Shown in pieces: positions 1-11,673 of a stretch of DNA of 64,000 nucleotides; position 1 is the stretch's first letter, and the number at the start of each line of letters is the position of its first letter. This DNA comes from Mimachlamys varia. Taxonomy: Eukaryota > Mollusca > Bivalvia > Pectinida > Pectinidae. The DNA is taken from assembly GCA_947623455.1 (NCBI GenBank), contig OX392527.1:30186201-30250200 (forward strand), in the 5' to 3' direction. A program made the translations under genes and the position numbers. A model generated the notes under the pieces. It saw nothing but the letters and a program-made list of their open reading frames with translations, was not told the origin of the DNA and did no database searches.

Positions 1-2254
1 ATGCACAAAGAGTGAAAAAGTAAAAGATTCTACAAGGAGCAATATTTTATTGAAAGAAAAGCCCAAAACGGCTTAAAGAGAGTTAATAGCTTTGAAAAAG
101 CGTGTTACGGTATTATTGAAGATAACCATTCCATAATACAGTTGGAACAATTGTAACCCTTGTATAAATGTGCAAGAATAATGAATTGGTGAAGCAACTA
201 GCAGAAACCAGCGATAATATTTTATTGATAAGGATGTTTGTATAAGTCTTAGAATCCAATCCAAACAAGATAATATTGTACACCTATGGTAGAGATAGTA
301 ATGGCTAGCACTAGTGTTTCGTCATCCGAAATGTAAGAAAATGTTCTTGGATTCCTTGGTTCTCTTCAAGCCTGGTGTTTTTCTTTCTTTCTTTTCTTTC
401 TTTCTTTCTTTCTTTCTTTCTTTTGCAATCAGGAAATTTTATCGTACTTGCAGAAAAAGATCAGTATATTTTTATTTGCTTTGTCTATGTCAACATAACT
501 TTGTTGTTAAATGTGGTTTTGACCAAACATTATCACTGAATAAAAACAATTGCAATATCAAACTTTAGTACAAATAGTCCAGATATCAACATTATGGATT
601 GGTATGCAGTATAAGATTTTTTGTTTGTCGACACAACTCAACAACACAACGAGAGTGATATTTTCCTAAAATAAAGAGACTTTAGCATCCATCTTTCGAT
701 GGATATGTAAGGCAGTCCTTATATTTCAGTCTGTAATCTTTGTTAATATCAACCTTAAATAAAATTACAAAACCTTGCTAAGGTAACAACACCTTTTGGA
801 AAGATAACAATGATATGTGTCGTATGACAATAAAATTCTTTGGAACAATAAAACAAAACTATTTTGATAACATCAACATTTTGAACGATAAAATCAAATA
901 ACAAAAACGATAACATCATCCTTTGATAGAAAAATACCAAATTTCGGAATGTTAGCATAAACATTAATACGATAATGCCAGCATTTCCTTTGACACATAG
1001 CATCGCATTTTGAAACGTATAAAACCAAGGTTTGGGACAATTGCATTAATTCTTTATTCAAAAACAATAACTAGCCTTATCAGTGGTTGGTACAGGGTGA
1101 CACCAACCTTTTGTCACCATCAATTCACTAATTAGTCTTACTAATATTACTAACAGTCCAAGCATCAATATCAATATCATTAGAAATGATCGTATAACGT
1201 GATATAGATTTTGTGTGAGGATGATGCGGTTAGTGTTGTAAGGTTTTATATGATATTACGTTATCTCTACGTGATAAAGTATTAATAAACGTAATTTTAA
1301 TATCATTTATTAGTGTACCATCACGCATGCGTCGAGAGGAAGACAGTAGCCAACCATTCTGCTTTGTCATCCACTATTCCTGCTGCTCACGAAGTATTGT
1401 AGACGTTCAAAATAGAAAAGTCTCTCAACGTTCATCTCGGCAAATTGAAAACACAGTCTGCCGTGATTGCGTTTCTTTTAAACAAAGGCCGAAGCGTTAA
1501 ACTACTTACTGGCAGGATTGTGTGTAATAGGCTGATGGACGATACATCCTGGCTAATCCCGTCGTCTGCTTGATTACCCGTATCGCCATTTAGATGGTTC
1601 GAGATACCGTATACCTATCACGTACGTGACGTCGCCTTGTCGTTAGGCATCTTAATAACTTCCGGTCGGGACCGAAATCTGTCTAGCACGGAAGACCTTA
1701 AGATGGAGACCGTATATGTACTCTGTGCGACACGACGTTGATAGCTGTTTATGGTAACGTGTCCGTTAATGGTTATCAGTCTGTCGGCTTGGTTTCTCCA
1801 AGTTTTCGTAATCCTATTACGGTACTTTATATTTTCAGAATACTTAGAGTATAGACTTAGGTAGAACACCATTACATAGACTCTGCCTTGTAATCTTAGG
1901 TAAGTGTGCGACAGACATTATTACCTTGATGGCAAATCAAAGATGGTCAGGAAGGTACTTAAAACGGTGGGGAAATCCGTTTTAATAATCTTAAGTTATA
2001 ACCTTGTTCGCCATGTAATCACTGTTTACAACATACAAATGAAATAACATTCACATAAATCCACTATATCAATTAATGGAAATTCTTCATCACGAACTCA
2101 AAGTATTAAATACGGTAATGCTTGGTGATAACTTGATCCTGTATCCGATTAGGAAGATTCATGTCTGGAGGCCTTGTTAGGGCAACGTAAACAAGAGTCA
2201 ACAGTCTCGTTCCTGGCGGCTAGTTGGCCTAGAAGTTCACAGAGATTTGAAAAT
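1..2254. other. AT-rich intergenic sequence, no gene recognised
   Basis: No recognisable coding exon, RNA gene or transposon was found on either strand. The short open frames (for example at 1618-1872 minus) have no family resemblance or splice context. The only obvious structure is a TTTC microsatellite at about 378-424. Confidence 0.6.
378..424. repeat. (TTTC)n microsatellite
   Basis: A run of TTTC tetramers with one interruption. A short open frame that crosses it is a repeat artefact. Confidence 0.9.
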
Positions 2255-3335
2255 TGTCCTTCATACCATCAGCTTGATCGCAGAATCATTTTCCGAAAAC
2301 CATCAGTTTGACCCGAGACAAAAAATATCTCCATACCATCAACTTGATCTCAGATAATTATTTACTCCATTCCATCAACTTAATCATTGGCAATTGTCTT
2401 CTCAATACCATCAATTTGATCTCAGACATCTGTTCTCTCCATACCGTCAACTTGCTCACAGACAACTGTTCTCTCCATACCGTCAACTTGCTCACAGACA
2501 TCTGTTCTCTCCATACCGTCAACTTGCTCACAGACATCTGTTCTCTCCATACCGTCAACTTGCTCACAGACAACTGTTCTCTCCATACCGTCAACTTGCT
2601 CACAGACATCTGTTCTCTCCATACCGTCAACTTGCTCACAGACATCTGTTCTCTCCATACCGTCAACTTGCTCACAGACAACTGTTCTCTCCATACCGTC
2701 AACTTGCTCACAGACAACTGTTCTCTCCATACCGTCAACTTGCTCACAGACTACTGTTCTCTCCATACCATCAACTTGATCACATATAACTGTTCTCTCC
2801 ATACCGTCAACTTGCTCACAGACTACTGTTCTCTCCATACCGTCAACTTGCTCACAGACTACTGTTCTCTCCATACCATCAACTTGATCACATATAACTG
2901 TTCTCTCCATACCGTCAACTTGCTCACAGACATCTGTTCTCTCCATACCGTCAACTTGCTCACAGACAACTGTTCTCTCCATACCGTCAACTTGCTCACA
3001 GATAACTGTTCTCTCCATACCGTCAACTTGCTCACAGACTACTGTTCTCTCCATACCATCAACTTGATCACATATAACTGTTCTCCCCATACCGTCAACT
3101 TGATCACAGACAACTGTTCTCTCCATACCGTCAACTTGCTCACAGACAACTGTTCTCTCCATACCATCAACTTGATCACATATAACTGTTCTCTCCATAC
3201 CGTCAACTTGCTCACCGACAACTGTTCTCTCCATACCGACAACTTACTCACAGACAACTGTTCTCTCCATACCGTCAACTTGCTCACAGACAACTGTTCT
3301 CCCCATACCAATAGCTTGTTCACAGGTAACTTTCC
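2255..3335. repeat. 36-bp minisatellite, about 29 copies
   Basis: Tandem 36-bp unit with core CCATACCGTCAACTTGCTCA. It is degenerate in the first three or four units and at the 3' edge, and very homogeneous in the middle. Because 36 is divisible by three and the unit lacks stops in several frames, it produces long open frames on both strands (12-residue repeats). Their presence in several frames at once argues against coding. Units alternate between two main variants (GACAAC / GACATC / GACTAC endings and CTTGCTCACAGA / CTTGATCACATA). Confidence 0.95.
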
Positions 3336-5439
3336 TTCGTTACCTACTACTAAGTATGAACTCTCGCATTCGCGTGAACATTTATTTCTGTCATTAATTT
3401 TGAGTACGTAATAATTATGAAATAAAAATCCAAGTTGCTGCAGGACATTTAAAAGAAAGATTGATACAGAAAGATATTAATAGTGATTTTGTTGTTTTTT
3501 TTTTCATCACAACTTGGAACTATATTCAAAAAGGGACATAACCTCCCAATTTTTAAGTTAAATATTTTCCAAAATTATGCCATCATGTCTAATTAATGTT
3601 AAGTTAATCATTTACTAATTGAAACGAATTAATATAAGTTTCTATTCCTGCATACTCTCTGTCTATAATGTTGTATATATACTGTTGGAATGAAATAAAG
3701 TTTATATTAAGGGACATGGCAGTATTGATTCGAAATGAAAGTACTACACGAAGCAAGGACAAGACACTGAAAGAAACAGCTCCGATCAAAAAGAGAAGGA
3801 AATCTTCCAAATCGACAACGAAAGAAAAGTGACGATAGAAATAAATAGTTCTGGTCGACATGTAATCAACACAATAAACAGAATATGGTCTCTAGAAAGA
3901 GACCCAGGCTCATATCGACGGCCGGCTTGCAACTATGGTGTACGGTTAGCGGATCTACCTACATTTTTGTTGTTGTTTTTTTTTTTTTACATGTCGCAGT
4001 TGCTTGCTCCAGATATAAATATTTCAAATAACTGGTTTAAAAAATATGCTGGGCAAGGCCATTGACAAGTTATATGTTTGCCATCAGAATCAGATATTTC
4101 TTTGATGAGAAGGTCGATATTCAAGTCAATGAACAGAAAAAAAAATCCAGAAAGAGACGAAAGTTCTTTAACATTTCCATTTGTTTATATGCACCACGTT
4201 AACATTATTGGGTAAGTATGAGCTTTAAAAAATGCCAACTACATTGATAACGAATGACATTCCAATCGCTAACTCTAGCGAGTAATATTCACATTTACTT
4301 TGATCAACAAATCATGATTACATTACCAACGTCGTAATTTTGATCGTACTATCAGACGAGAACAGATATGAGAGAGAAAATGTAAGGCCAGTCAGCTTTC
4401 ACTGTAGTAATGAAACAACTATATATCCACACGGAAAAATGGGGACTAGGAAATGATAAGACGACATATTTATGAATATTGTTTTTAGATTGATAGGTAT
4501 GGGCTATAGACAGGGTCATGTAGCACCACTGTTTCAGCTCTGTGGTTATGTTACCTTAATCAGTCATATAACATGACACGTGTGTGCTCTCAAACATGTA
4601 ACATGTGTAGAGTTGTGGATACAAAATATAACACTGAGTTCGCTATGATATATGAAAATTTACATTAAGTTTAGAAAATGACGTGAAAGCTAATTTGGAC
4701 AAAGAAGGGATGCCAACTTAATTCAACAATGAGCCCAAATACATACGGTTGATTTGATTTCAAAACTAGGTCATCGTGAAGCGGCATTTCGTTTTTGGAT
4801 CAAATGTAAGTCCATGCATAAGCTTAGAACAAAAAATAGGTTAAGTCATCCCAGGATACTTTTACCAAACGTAGATATTTGAGGTGGAAATAACTAACGA
4901 TAGTGAGAGAGAAGAAAGTCAAACGTTATCGTTTATGGTCAAAGAAGCATCTTGATCGCACCCTTCCTTGGTATCAGCATGTGTTGAAAGAAAATCCGAC
5001 AAATACGATTTCTTATTATAAGAACTGTTTGAATGTTGGAATTTACATTGATATCCGTTTAGCATTTGGTACTTACGTCTAAAATAACCAATGAAAAGGA
5101 ACGGGAACGCCTATTAGAGAATATGAAAATTGGTTGTTTCTATTTGAAAATAATTGTATACTTGAAAAGTTTGTATACTCTCATGTATTTTGTGAAATAA
5201 TGAGTTCACCAAATCTTGAAAACTCATCAACAGCTTAGCTCTTGATTGAAACTCTAATCTAAATCCGGTAAATTCTTCAATTTGCTAATTTAACAAAAAG
5301 CAGTGGAACCCCACTATCCAAAATCTATTAACGCTCAACTACGCAATGAGTGTAAGACAGTTAAAGTGATGAACAGCTAGCCGAGACCGTGGATGACATC
5401 ACTGATTCAGGTGTGATATGTCACCATACAGGAGTGTTG
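3336..5439. other. Intergenic, nothing recognised
   Basis: AT-rich sequence with poly-T tracts near 3493 and 3980. No exon, RNA gene or mobile element was recognised. Confidence 0.55.
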
Positions 5440-6835
5440 CAGTCTTTAGGACATTCCTCGGTCTTTAGAGCTTTCATCAGTCTTTATTTAGAGCTTTCAT
5501 CAGTCTTTCTTTAGAGCTTTTGTCTGTCTTTCTTTAGAGCTTCCATCAATCTTCCTTTAGAGCTTTCATCAGTCTTTCTTTAGAGATTTCATCAGTCTTC
5601 CTTTAGAGCTTTCATCAGTCTTTCTTGAGAGCTTTCATCAGTATTTCTTGAGAGCTTTCATCAGTCTTTCTTGAGAGCTTTCGTCAGTATTTCTTGAGAG
5701 CTTTCGTCTGTCTTTCTTGAGAGCTTTCGTCAGTATTTCTTTAGAGCTTTCGTCTGTCTTTCTTGAGAGCTTTCGTCAGTATTTCTTTAGAGCTTTCGTC
5801 TGTCTTTCTTGAGAGCTTTCATCAGTATTTCTTGAGAGCTATCATCAGTCGTCCTTTAGAGCTCTCATCAGTTTTTCTTGAGAGCTTCCATCAGTCTTTC
5901 TTTAGAGCTTCCATCAGTCTTTCTTGAGAGCTTTCATCGGTCTTTAGAGCTTTCATCAGTCTTTCTTTAGAGCTTCCATCAGTCTTTCTTTAGAGCTTCC
6001 ATCAGTCTTTCTTGAGAGCTTTTATCAGTCTTTCTTTAGAGCTTTCACCAGTCTTCCTTTAGAACTTTCGTCAGTCTTTCTTTAGAGCTTCCATCAGTCT
6101 TTCATGAGAGCTTTCATCAGTCCTTCTTTAGAGCTTTCGTCAGTCTTTCTTTAGAGCTTCCATCAGTCTTTCTTTAGAGCTTCTATCAGTCTTTCTTGAG
6201 AGCTTTCATCAGACTTTCTTTAGAGCTTTCATATGTCTTTATTTAGAGCTTTCGTCAGTCTTGAGAGCTTTCCTCGGTCTTGTGAGCTTTCCTCGGTCTT
6301 GAGAGCTTTCCTTGGTCTTTCGAGCTTACCTCGGACTTTAGAGCTGACCTCGGACTTTAGAGCTTTCCTCGGTCTTAAGAGCTTTCCTCGGTCTTTAGAG
6401 CTTTCCTCGGTCTTTAGAGTATTCTCGGTCTTTAGAGCTTTCCTCGATCTTGAGAGCTTTCCTCGGTCTTTAGAGCTTTCCTCGGTCTTTAGAATTTTCC
6501 TCTGTCTTTAGAGCTTTCCTCGGTCTTTAGAGCTTTCCTCGGTCTTTAGAGCTGTCCTTTGTCTTTAGACCTTTCCTCGGTCTTGAGAACTTTCCTCGGT
6601 CTTTAGAGCTTACCTTGGTCTTTAGAGCTGTCCTTTGTCTTTAGACCTTTCCTCGGTCTTGAGAACTTTCCTCGGTCTTTAGAGCTTTCCTCGGTCTTTA
6701 GAGCTGTCCTTTGTCTTTAGACCTTTCCTCGGTCTTGAGAACTTTTCTCGGTCTTGAGAACTTTTCTCGGTCTTGAGAACTTTCCTCGGTCTTGAGAACT
6801 TTCCTCGGTCTTTATAGCTTTCCTCGGTCTTTATA
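5440..6835. repeat. Compound minisatellite, 23-bp units shifting to 19-bp units
   Basis: The first part (about 5440-6240) repeats a ~23-bp unit of type TCTTTCTTTAGAGCTTTCAT. From about 6240 the unit contracts to ~19 bp with core GGTCTTTAGAGCTTTCCTC and variants (TTGAGAACTT). Both share the TAGAGCTTTC core, so one array derives from the other by internal deletion of about 4 bp. Total about 65 units. Confidence 0.92.
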
Positions 6836-7086
6836 TGACTATACCAAACCACATGGCTTGAAAACATTCAAAGGAAGATCCTGTTAAATCATACAGTCGT
6901 GATATGAAGGTCGATACTTTTAGTTATGCTCATCTTATACACTGCATACCAGACTGAGAAACAATTCTAGTATTTTAAATAATGATTTTAATCAGATGTA
7001 ATTTGATTAATTACCGTCACTGTCAATGCGGTCACCAAGTTGCAGACACTTACCACTACTTCTTTAGATGTTATAATTATGCGGAG

Positions 7087-7640
7087 CAAACATCCACTCC
7101 GTATTCAGTACTCTCCAATTTAAGTTGTACATGTACCACTTTGGTGAAACTGTATTAAACGTTTCAAAATAAATGTGTAACTCTGGAAACAATTGGCAGA
7201 CCTTCACCAAGTCAGAACTCAGCCTGTAACTATGGAAACAATTGACAGACCTTCACCAAGTCAGAACTCAGCCTGTAACTATAGAAACAATTGACAGACC
7301 TTCAACAAGTCAGAACTCAGCCTGTAACTATGTAAACAATTGACAGACCTTCACCAAGTCAGAACTCAGTCTGTAACTATGGAAACTATTGACCAGAACT
7401 CAGCCTGTAACTATGGAAACAATTGACAGACCTTAACCAAGTCGGAACTCAGTCTGTAACTATGGAAACTATTGACCAGAACTCAGCCTGTAACTATGGA
7501 AACAATTGACAGACCTTCACCAAGTCAGAACTCAGTCTGTAACTATGGAAACTATTGACAGACCTTCAACAAGTCAGAACTCAGCCTGTAACTATGGAAA
7601 CAATTGGCAGACCTTCACCAAGTCAGAACTCAGCCTGTAC
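7087..7640. repeat. Repeat element copy A: 91-bp leader plus 49-bp minisatellite
   Basis: A 91-bp unique segment (7087-7177, beginning AAACATCCACTCCGTATTCA) is followed by about nine units of a 49-bp repeat with core AACTATGGAAACAATTGACA. The same leader and the same satellite recur at 12201-12798, so this is a dispersed element with an internal tandem array. The flanks at about 7050 and 7645 carry a similar CACTACTTC(C/T)TTAGATGT motif, suggesting a repeat border. Confidence 0.85.
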
Positions 7641-7817
7641 CTCTACTTACCACTACTTCCTTAGATGTAATAATTATGCGGAGAAGAGAATTATTCTGTT
7701 TAGAGAATAAAATGATTATATCCCGCAGGACCTGCAGTTGCTTCTATACGGAAATAGTGATTACTCAATAGAAGAAAATATAAAAATATGTCAGGCCACT
7801 TACCAGTATATTCTTGC

Positions 7818-7876
<59 letters not shown>

Positions 7877-8908
7877 TATAAGAAGCTACATGCATACAGA
7901 AGTTTGGAATTAACATAATTTATCTGACTGTGATCTTTTCCGATACCGACGGCATGAGAGAAACGGATATTCCAGGATGAATCAGAAAGACCAGGAGAAA
8001 GTAAACCAAGGCACAGACGAGATGAACATTAGTAAGAGAAGAGTGTTAAGAACAGTGATTAGTATCAACTTCTGCTGTCGGTGTCGGAAACGATTACCCA
8101 TATTATGGTAAATTAAATAAAAGAAAATCTCCCCTCTCCCTCCCCTCCCCCTCTCTCTATCTCTCTCTGATCCCCCTCCCTCTTAAACATTTTGTATGTA
8201 TATTGTGTCATTGCCCGAGTTTATGCTAACCCTTCCGGGACACCTGGTCTATCGCCAACCTTCCCGAGTCACACATGTCCAGCTATATATCGTACCGTTC
8301 ATATACGTTGATGTGTTTTTCCCCCCAAGAGATTATTAAGGTTATAGATTTGATATTCCATCTTGCTTTGTGCTTTATTTATCTGTTTATCTGTATGTCT
8401 GTTTGTCGGTCTTTTTTAAGCTATATATTAGCTTCTTGGCCACCTTGATTTCATTTCCTTGTTATTTTTCACTTTTATCCCACTTGATAGGATATGAAAT
8501 CCATGCACAATCTGTGTGCCTCGAAGTCGGTCCTTATAAATATTTATATATGTACAATCTTATAATAAAAACAATTTCTGTGTCACACTACATAATAGGT
8601 TTGATTTCATGATCAGGATTTCAATCATGGGCATTGTGATGGGTGTTGTTTTTAATTAAACAGTTTTTCTTGATTTGTTTTGTTTTGTCTTATATTGTTC
8701 GTGGGTGTTAATCTTTGTCTTACCGTGCTCTCGTTCGGTCTTGTTGGCGTGTTCTGTCCACTTTAAGTGTTGGCATCCTAAAATGTATTCCCACCATGCG
8801 CAGGTATTACATGTATTTGACAAGCGTACTTCCCTATACGTAGGAGACCACAGACAGGTATTGGAGATTCTAAACTGGTTGTTAAGCTTCCATGTTTGAC
8901 GCATCATC
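7641..8908. other. Intergenic, with CT-rich microsatellites
   Basis: Contains a poly-C run followed by (CT)n at 7816-7873 and a second C/T-rich tract at 8129-8184. No gene was recognised in the remainder. Confidence 0.6.
7816..7873. repeat. Poly-C then (CT)n microsatellite
   Basis: About 12 C residues followed by more than 20 CT dinucleotides. Confidence 0.95.
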
Positions 8909-8957
8909 GATATCCAGGGGTTACGCTAGATAGCGTTGAACGTAACCCCTGAATATC
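8909..8957. repeat. 17-bp hairpin, probable foldback element end
   Basis: Arms GATATCCAGGGGTTACG (8909-8925) and its complement with one mismatch (8941-8957), separated by a 15-nt loop. It may be a MITE remnant. Confidence 0.7.
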
Positions 8958-9362
8958 TTTGACGAGACTATGAAAATACGGTCGAAGGGACTTAACTCAA
9001 ACAATATTAAAACAATGACGTTTGGTAAATAGCCCGTACCTCGTGGATGACCAAGTTCACGTATCGAAATCCCCTCTTCCATGTGGCTCGCCATAGAGTC
9101 TGTACTTGAATAAAGTGCCATGTTTCATCATACAACATTCGCCAAATCTGACTCCCAAGACATAAAATAACGTACATACAAGGGTTTTTTCACAACGTTA
9201 TGACATTTTACATCGCATCCCATCCTCTCTCTCCCTCATTGCCTTTGGTCGTCTTTCATGGATTAAATTTCTTTCTCTCATATCTCGCCATGTTGGATAC
9301 AGTTTGCCCATGTAAGAAAGCCATGTAAGAAAAATCTATCTTACATAGCATTTCACGCGACG

Positions 9363-9397
9363 TGACGTCACAATGGCTCAACAATGACGTGACGTCA
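9363..9397. promoter_or_regulatory. Paired consensus CRE palindromes
   Basis: Two perfect TGACGTCA octamers at 9363-9370 and 9390-9397, each with GTGACGTCAC-like flanks. They match the CREB/ATF consensus. No gene is attached to them here, so they may simply be part of a repeat. Confidence 0.4.
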
Positions 9398-9627
9398 CGA
9401 ATACGGTAAACTCTGATGCCGGAAAGAGAAAACGACGGCGTGATAAAATTAAAACCTTTCACAAAATTTTAACCATAACACCAGGAAGAGGAGATTAATA
9501 TTTTCTGCGCAAACTTTGTTTGCAAATATAGGGTATGCTTAAACTCGCTGTCTCATTTGTTTTCGTCAAAAAAACTCAGGGAAAAAGTTGAAATTTCAAA
9601 ATGGTAGCCTGTTTAAACAGATTTTCA

Positions 9628-9681
9628 TCACAAAATGTGGTAAAACCCTCGGCAAGCCTCGGGTTTCACCACATTTTGTGA
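9628..9681. repeat. 21-bp arm hairpin
   Basis: Left arm 9628-9648 and right arm 9661-9681 are complementary with one mismatch, around a 12-nt loop. The core is CACAAAATGTGGT. Probably a remnant of a foldback element. Confidence 0.75.
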
Positions 9682-9799
9682 CCCCTCGGGTGGAATATCC
9701 CTATCCTACATACACGCATATGAAAGAGTCTTATATTCTTTCTATACTGGTTATAATGTTGGTCATGGCACTGTTTCTGGGTGTACCATGTTACTCGAG

Positions 9800-10636
9800 G
9801 CTTATCTAAATATGCGAATACCTACTACATGTGTAAGATATTTTAATGTTCTTCCTCGTACTGTTTTATCTTTCTTTTCGTGACAAAGGCACTACCACTT
9901 AATACTTTCAATATTTTGAAAAGCGAAACTTTTCTTACGTAAAGTTAGAAGGAAGGAAGTAGTTAACTCCCGTGTTCGGTTTAAAAATTTTATTCCTTGA
10001 TCTAAGGGAGGGAATCCCGGGATGCTACTTAATACATTTGGGACGGAGATGATATGTCCATAGGCTACTGTTCTGACCGCGATAGCGTCGCAAGAGGTAT
10101 TGCTAACTATATATATATTACTCACTTCTACTTGAACCTTTATTCTAGCTTTTCTAACTTATGTTTAAGCGGAGTTCTTACTTTCAAAACAGCAGCATTA
10201 TAATATACATGTTTCAATTAGACAACACAATTACTATGCTATTTAGTCTTATTCTCGGCTCATATTTCACGTTATGGTCCTACTTCTATCTGCTTTATGC
10301 AAGTTTTTACCTTAATCATCACCTGTGGCCTTGTCTCATTTGGACTTCATCCTTAGTGCAAGCTCGTGTATTTAACACACCGACACTGACGTCACACAAT
10401 TATTTAAGACTACTTTTGCTGTATCTATTGTTAGTTGAAATTTCAACTCTGTTTTAATCCAAATTCGTCATACCATACTTTTATTTGATCTATTGTCTCT
10501 TAACGTAAACATTCAATTGTTTTTATCACGTTGCATTTTGTATAAGAAAACATTTATAAACATAACTGAAACAAGTTCTTTCGTGACTTTTTTAAAAAAA
10601 TGAGTAGCAACAATGCCGTAGAAGAAGACGACGATA
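9800..10636. other. Intergenic, nothing recognised
   Basis: AT-rich. Hydrophobic open frames occur (for example 10161-10457 plus) but have no splice context or family resemblance, and AT-rich DNA readily gives such frames. Confidence 0.5.
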
Positions 10637-11041
10637 CCACAGGCACTTGTGGCCAGGATAATAACCATCTATATATATATAATAGAATATATAGAATATA
10701 GCGAAATTTGAAAAAAATCAAATAAAATATATAAACTAAATTTTCCAATTTTCTTTTTATGTTATTAATCATCTAAAACCATAATGAAAATAACTACCAA
10801 ATTTCAGCTTGATACGTCAAGCGGTAAAATTTCACAAAAAATCGACTCTCTTTTCAGTGTCTGATAGTCGATTTTTTTGTGAAATTTATTTTCATTATGG
10901 TTTTAGATGATTAATAACATAAAAAGAAAATTGGAAAATTCAGTTTATATATTTTATTTGATTTTTTCAAATTTCGCTATATTCTATATTTTCTATTATA
11001 TATATATAGATGGTTATTATCCTGGCCACAAGTGCCTGTGG
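10637..11041. mobile_element. Foldback (long inverted repeat) MITE-like element
   Basis: A 405-bp palindromic element. The left arm starts CCACAGGCACTTGTGGCCAG at 10637, and the right arm is its inverted complement ending at 11041. Over about 155 bp the arms differ at roughly three positions. The flanks carry a 6-bp direct repeat, acgata (10631-10636 and 11042-11047), consistent with a target-site duplication. The centre holds a second nested hairpin (AATTTCAC...AATCGACT). The right arm appears to have lost about 36 bp present in the left arm next to the loop. No transposase is encoded, so it would be non-autonomous. Confidence 0.85.
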
Positions 11042-11436
11042 ACGATACGACTGTGTAAACACACCTGTGTCATACTGTAACAACTGGTGCATTTGATTAT
11101 ATTACTACAAAATTATCTAAAAAATATCAGGTTACAGAGCTTATAATCCTCTACAAGTATGTGCAATTACAAGAAAATCTACAGAAAAATACAAAGTCCT
11201 ACGAATTAGTTGAATATTTATCTAAATGCATGAAATATAAAGTAAAATTAAGACGTGACCGCATACTTTTGGCACGGTACTGTAGGTATGATTGATAAGG
11301 ATGAGATCTTTAAGTTCCTAATCTCAAAATTTAGGAAATATTTAAATTAAACCATATTGAACGCTATTGGCTGTGTACTGGCTATGTGCTTTATGTCGAC
11401 ACAGATAACTTAATTACATGTAGGTAACGCATTTCT

Positions 11437-11442
11437 TTTATT
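11437..11442 (-). terminator. Polyadenylation signal AATAAA of the Cys-rich gene
   Basis: AATAAA on the minus strand, about 115 nt after the TAG stop at 11557. It supports the assignment of the last exon. Confidence 0.55.
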
Positions 11443-11556
11443 TTACACACGATGCACGTTACGGAACACAAGAGTGTTGTCCGCCCACGGGTGCGTTCGA
11501 TGCGTATGACCAGGACCATTGAACCAGTTCCTGTCCACTATGTAGGTGTTGGGGAC

Positions 11557-11673
11557 CTATTTAATCAGCTGGTCCTGTAGACAACATTGGTGGTACCAGC
11601 TTCCACGACGACTGAAATTGTCGTACCTCCTGCTTCTCCAACAGCGGCGCCGGCGCAGCCGTCGACACCTTAA
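11557..11673 (-). CDS. Cys-rich secreted protein, exon 4 (C-terminus)
   Basis: Acceptor GTTTTCAG|TTAAGGTG, phase 0, 38 codons and TAG. It has an Arg-rich block with two Cys, then a CC pair (WYHQCCLQ), and ends QLIK. The other two frames are also open for some distance, but only this one matches the phase of exon 3 and gives an even number of cysteines. Confidence 0.65.
   Translation of the reverse strand, partial: LRCRRLRRRRCWRSRRYDNFSRRGSWYHQCCLQDQLIK

Noticed and set aside
2308..3411. 367-aa open frame of 12-residue repeats, with mirror frames on the minus strand
   Set aside because: Produced by a 36-bp minisatellite; open in several frames on both strands with no start context, signal peptide or splice evidence.
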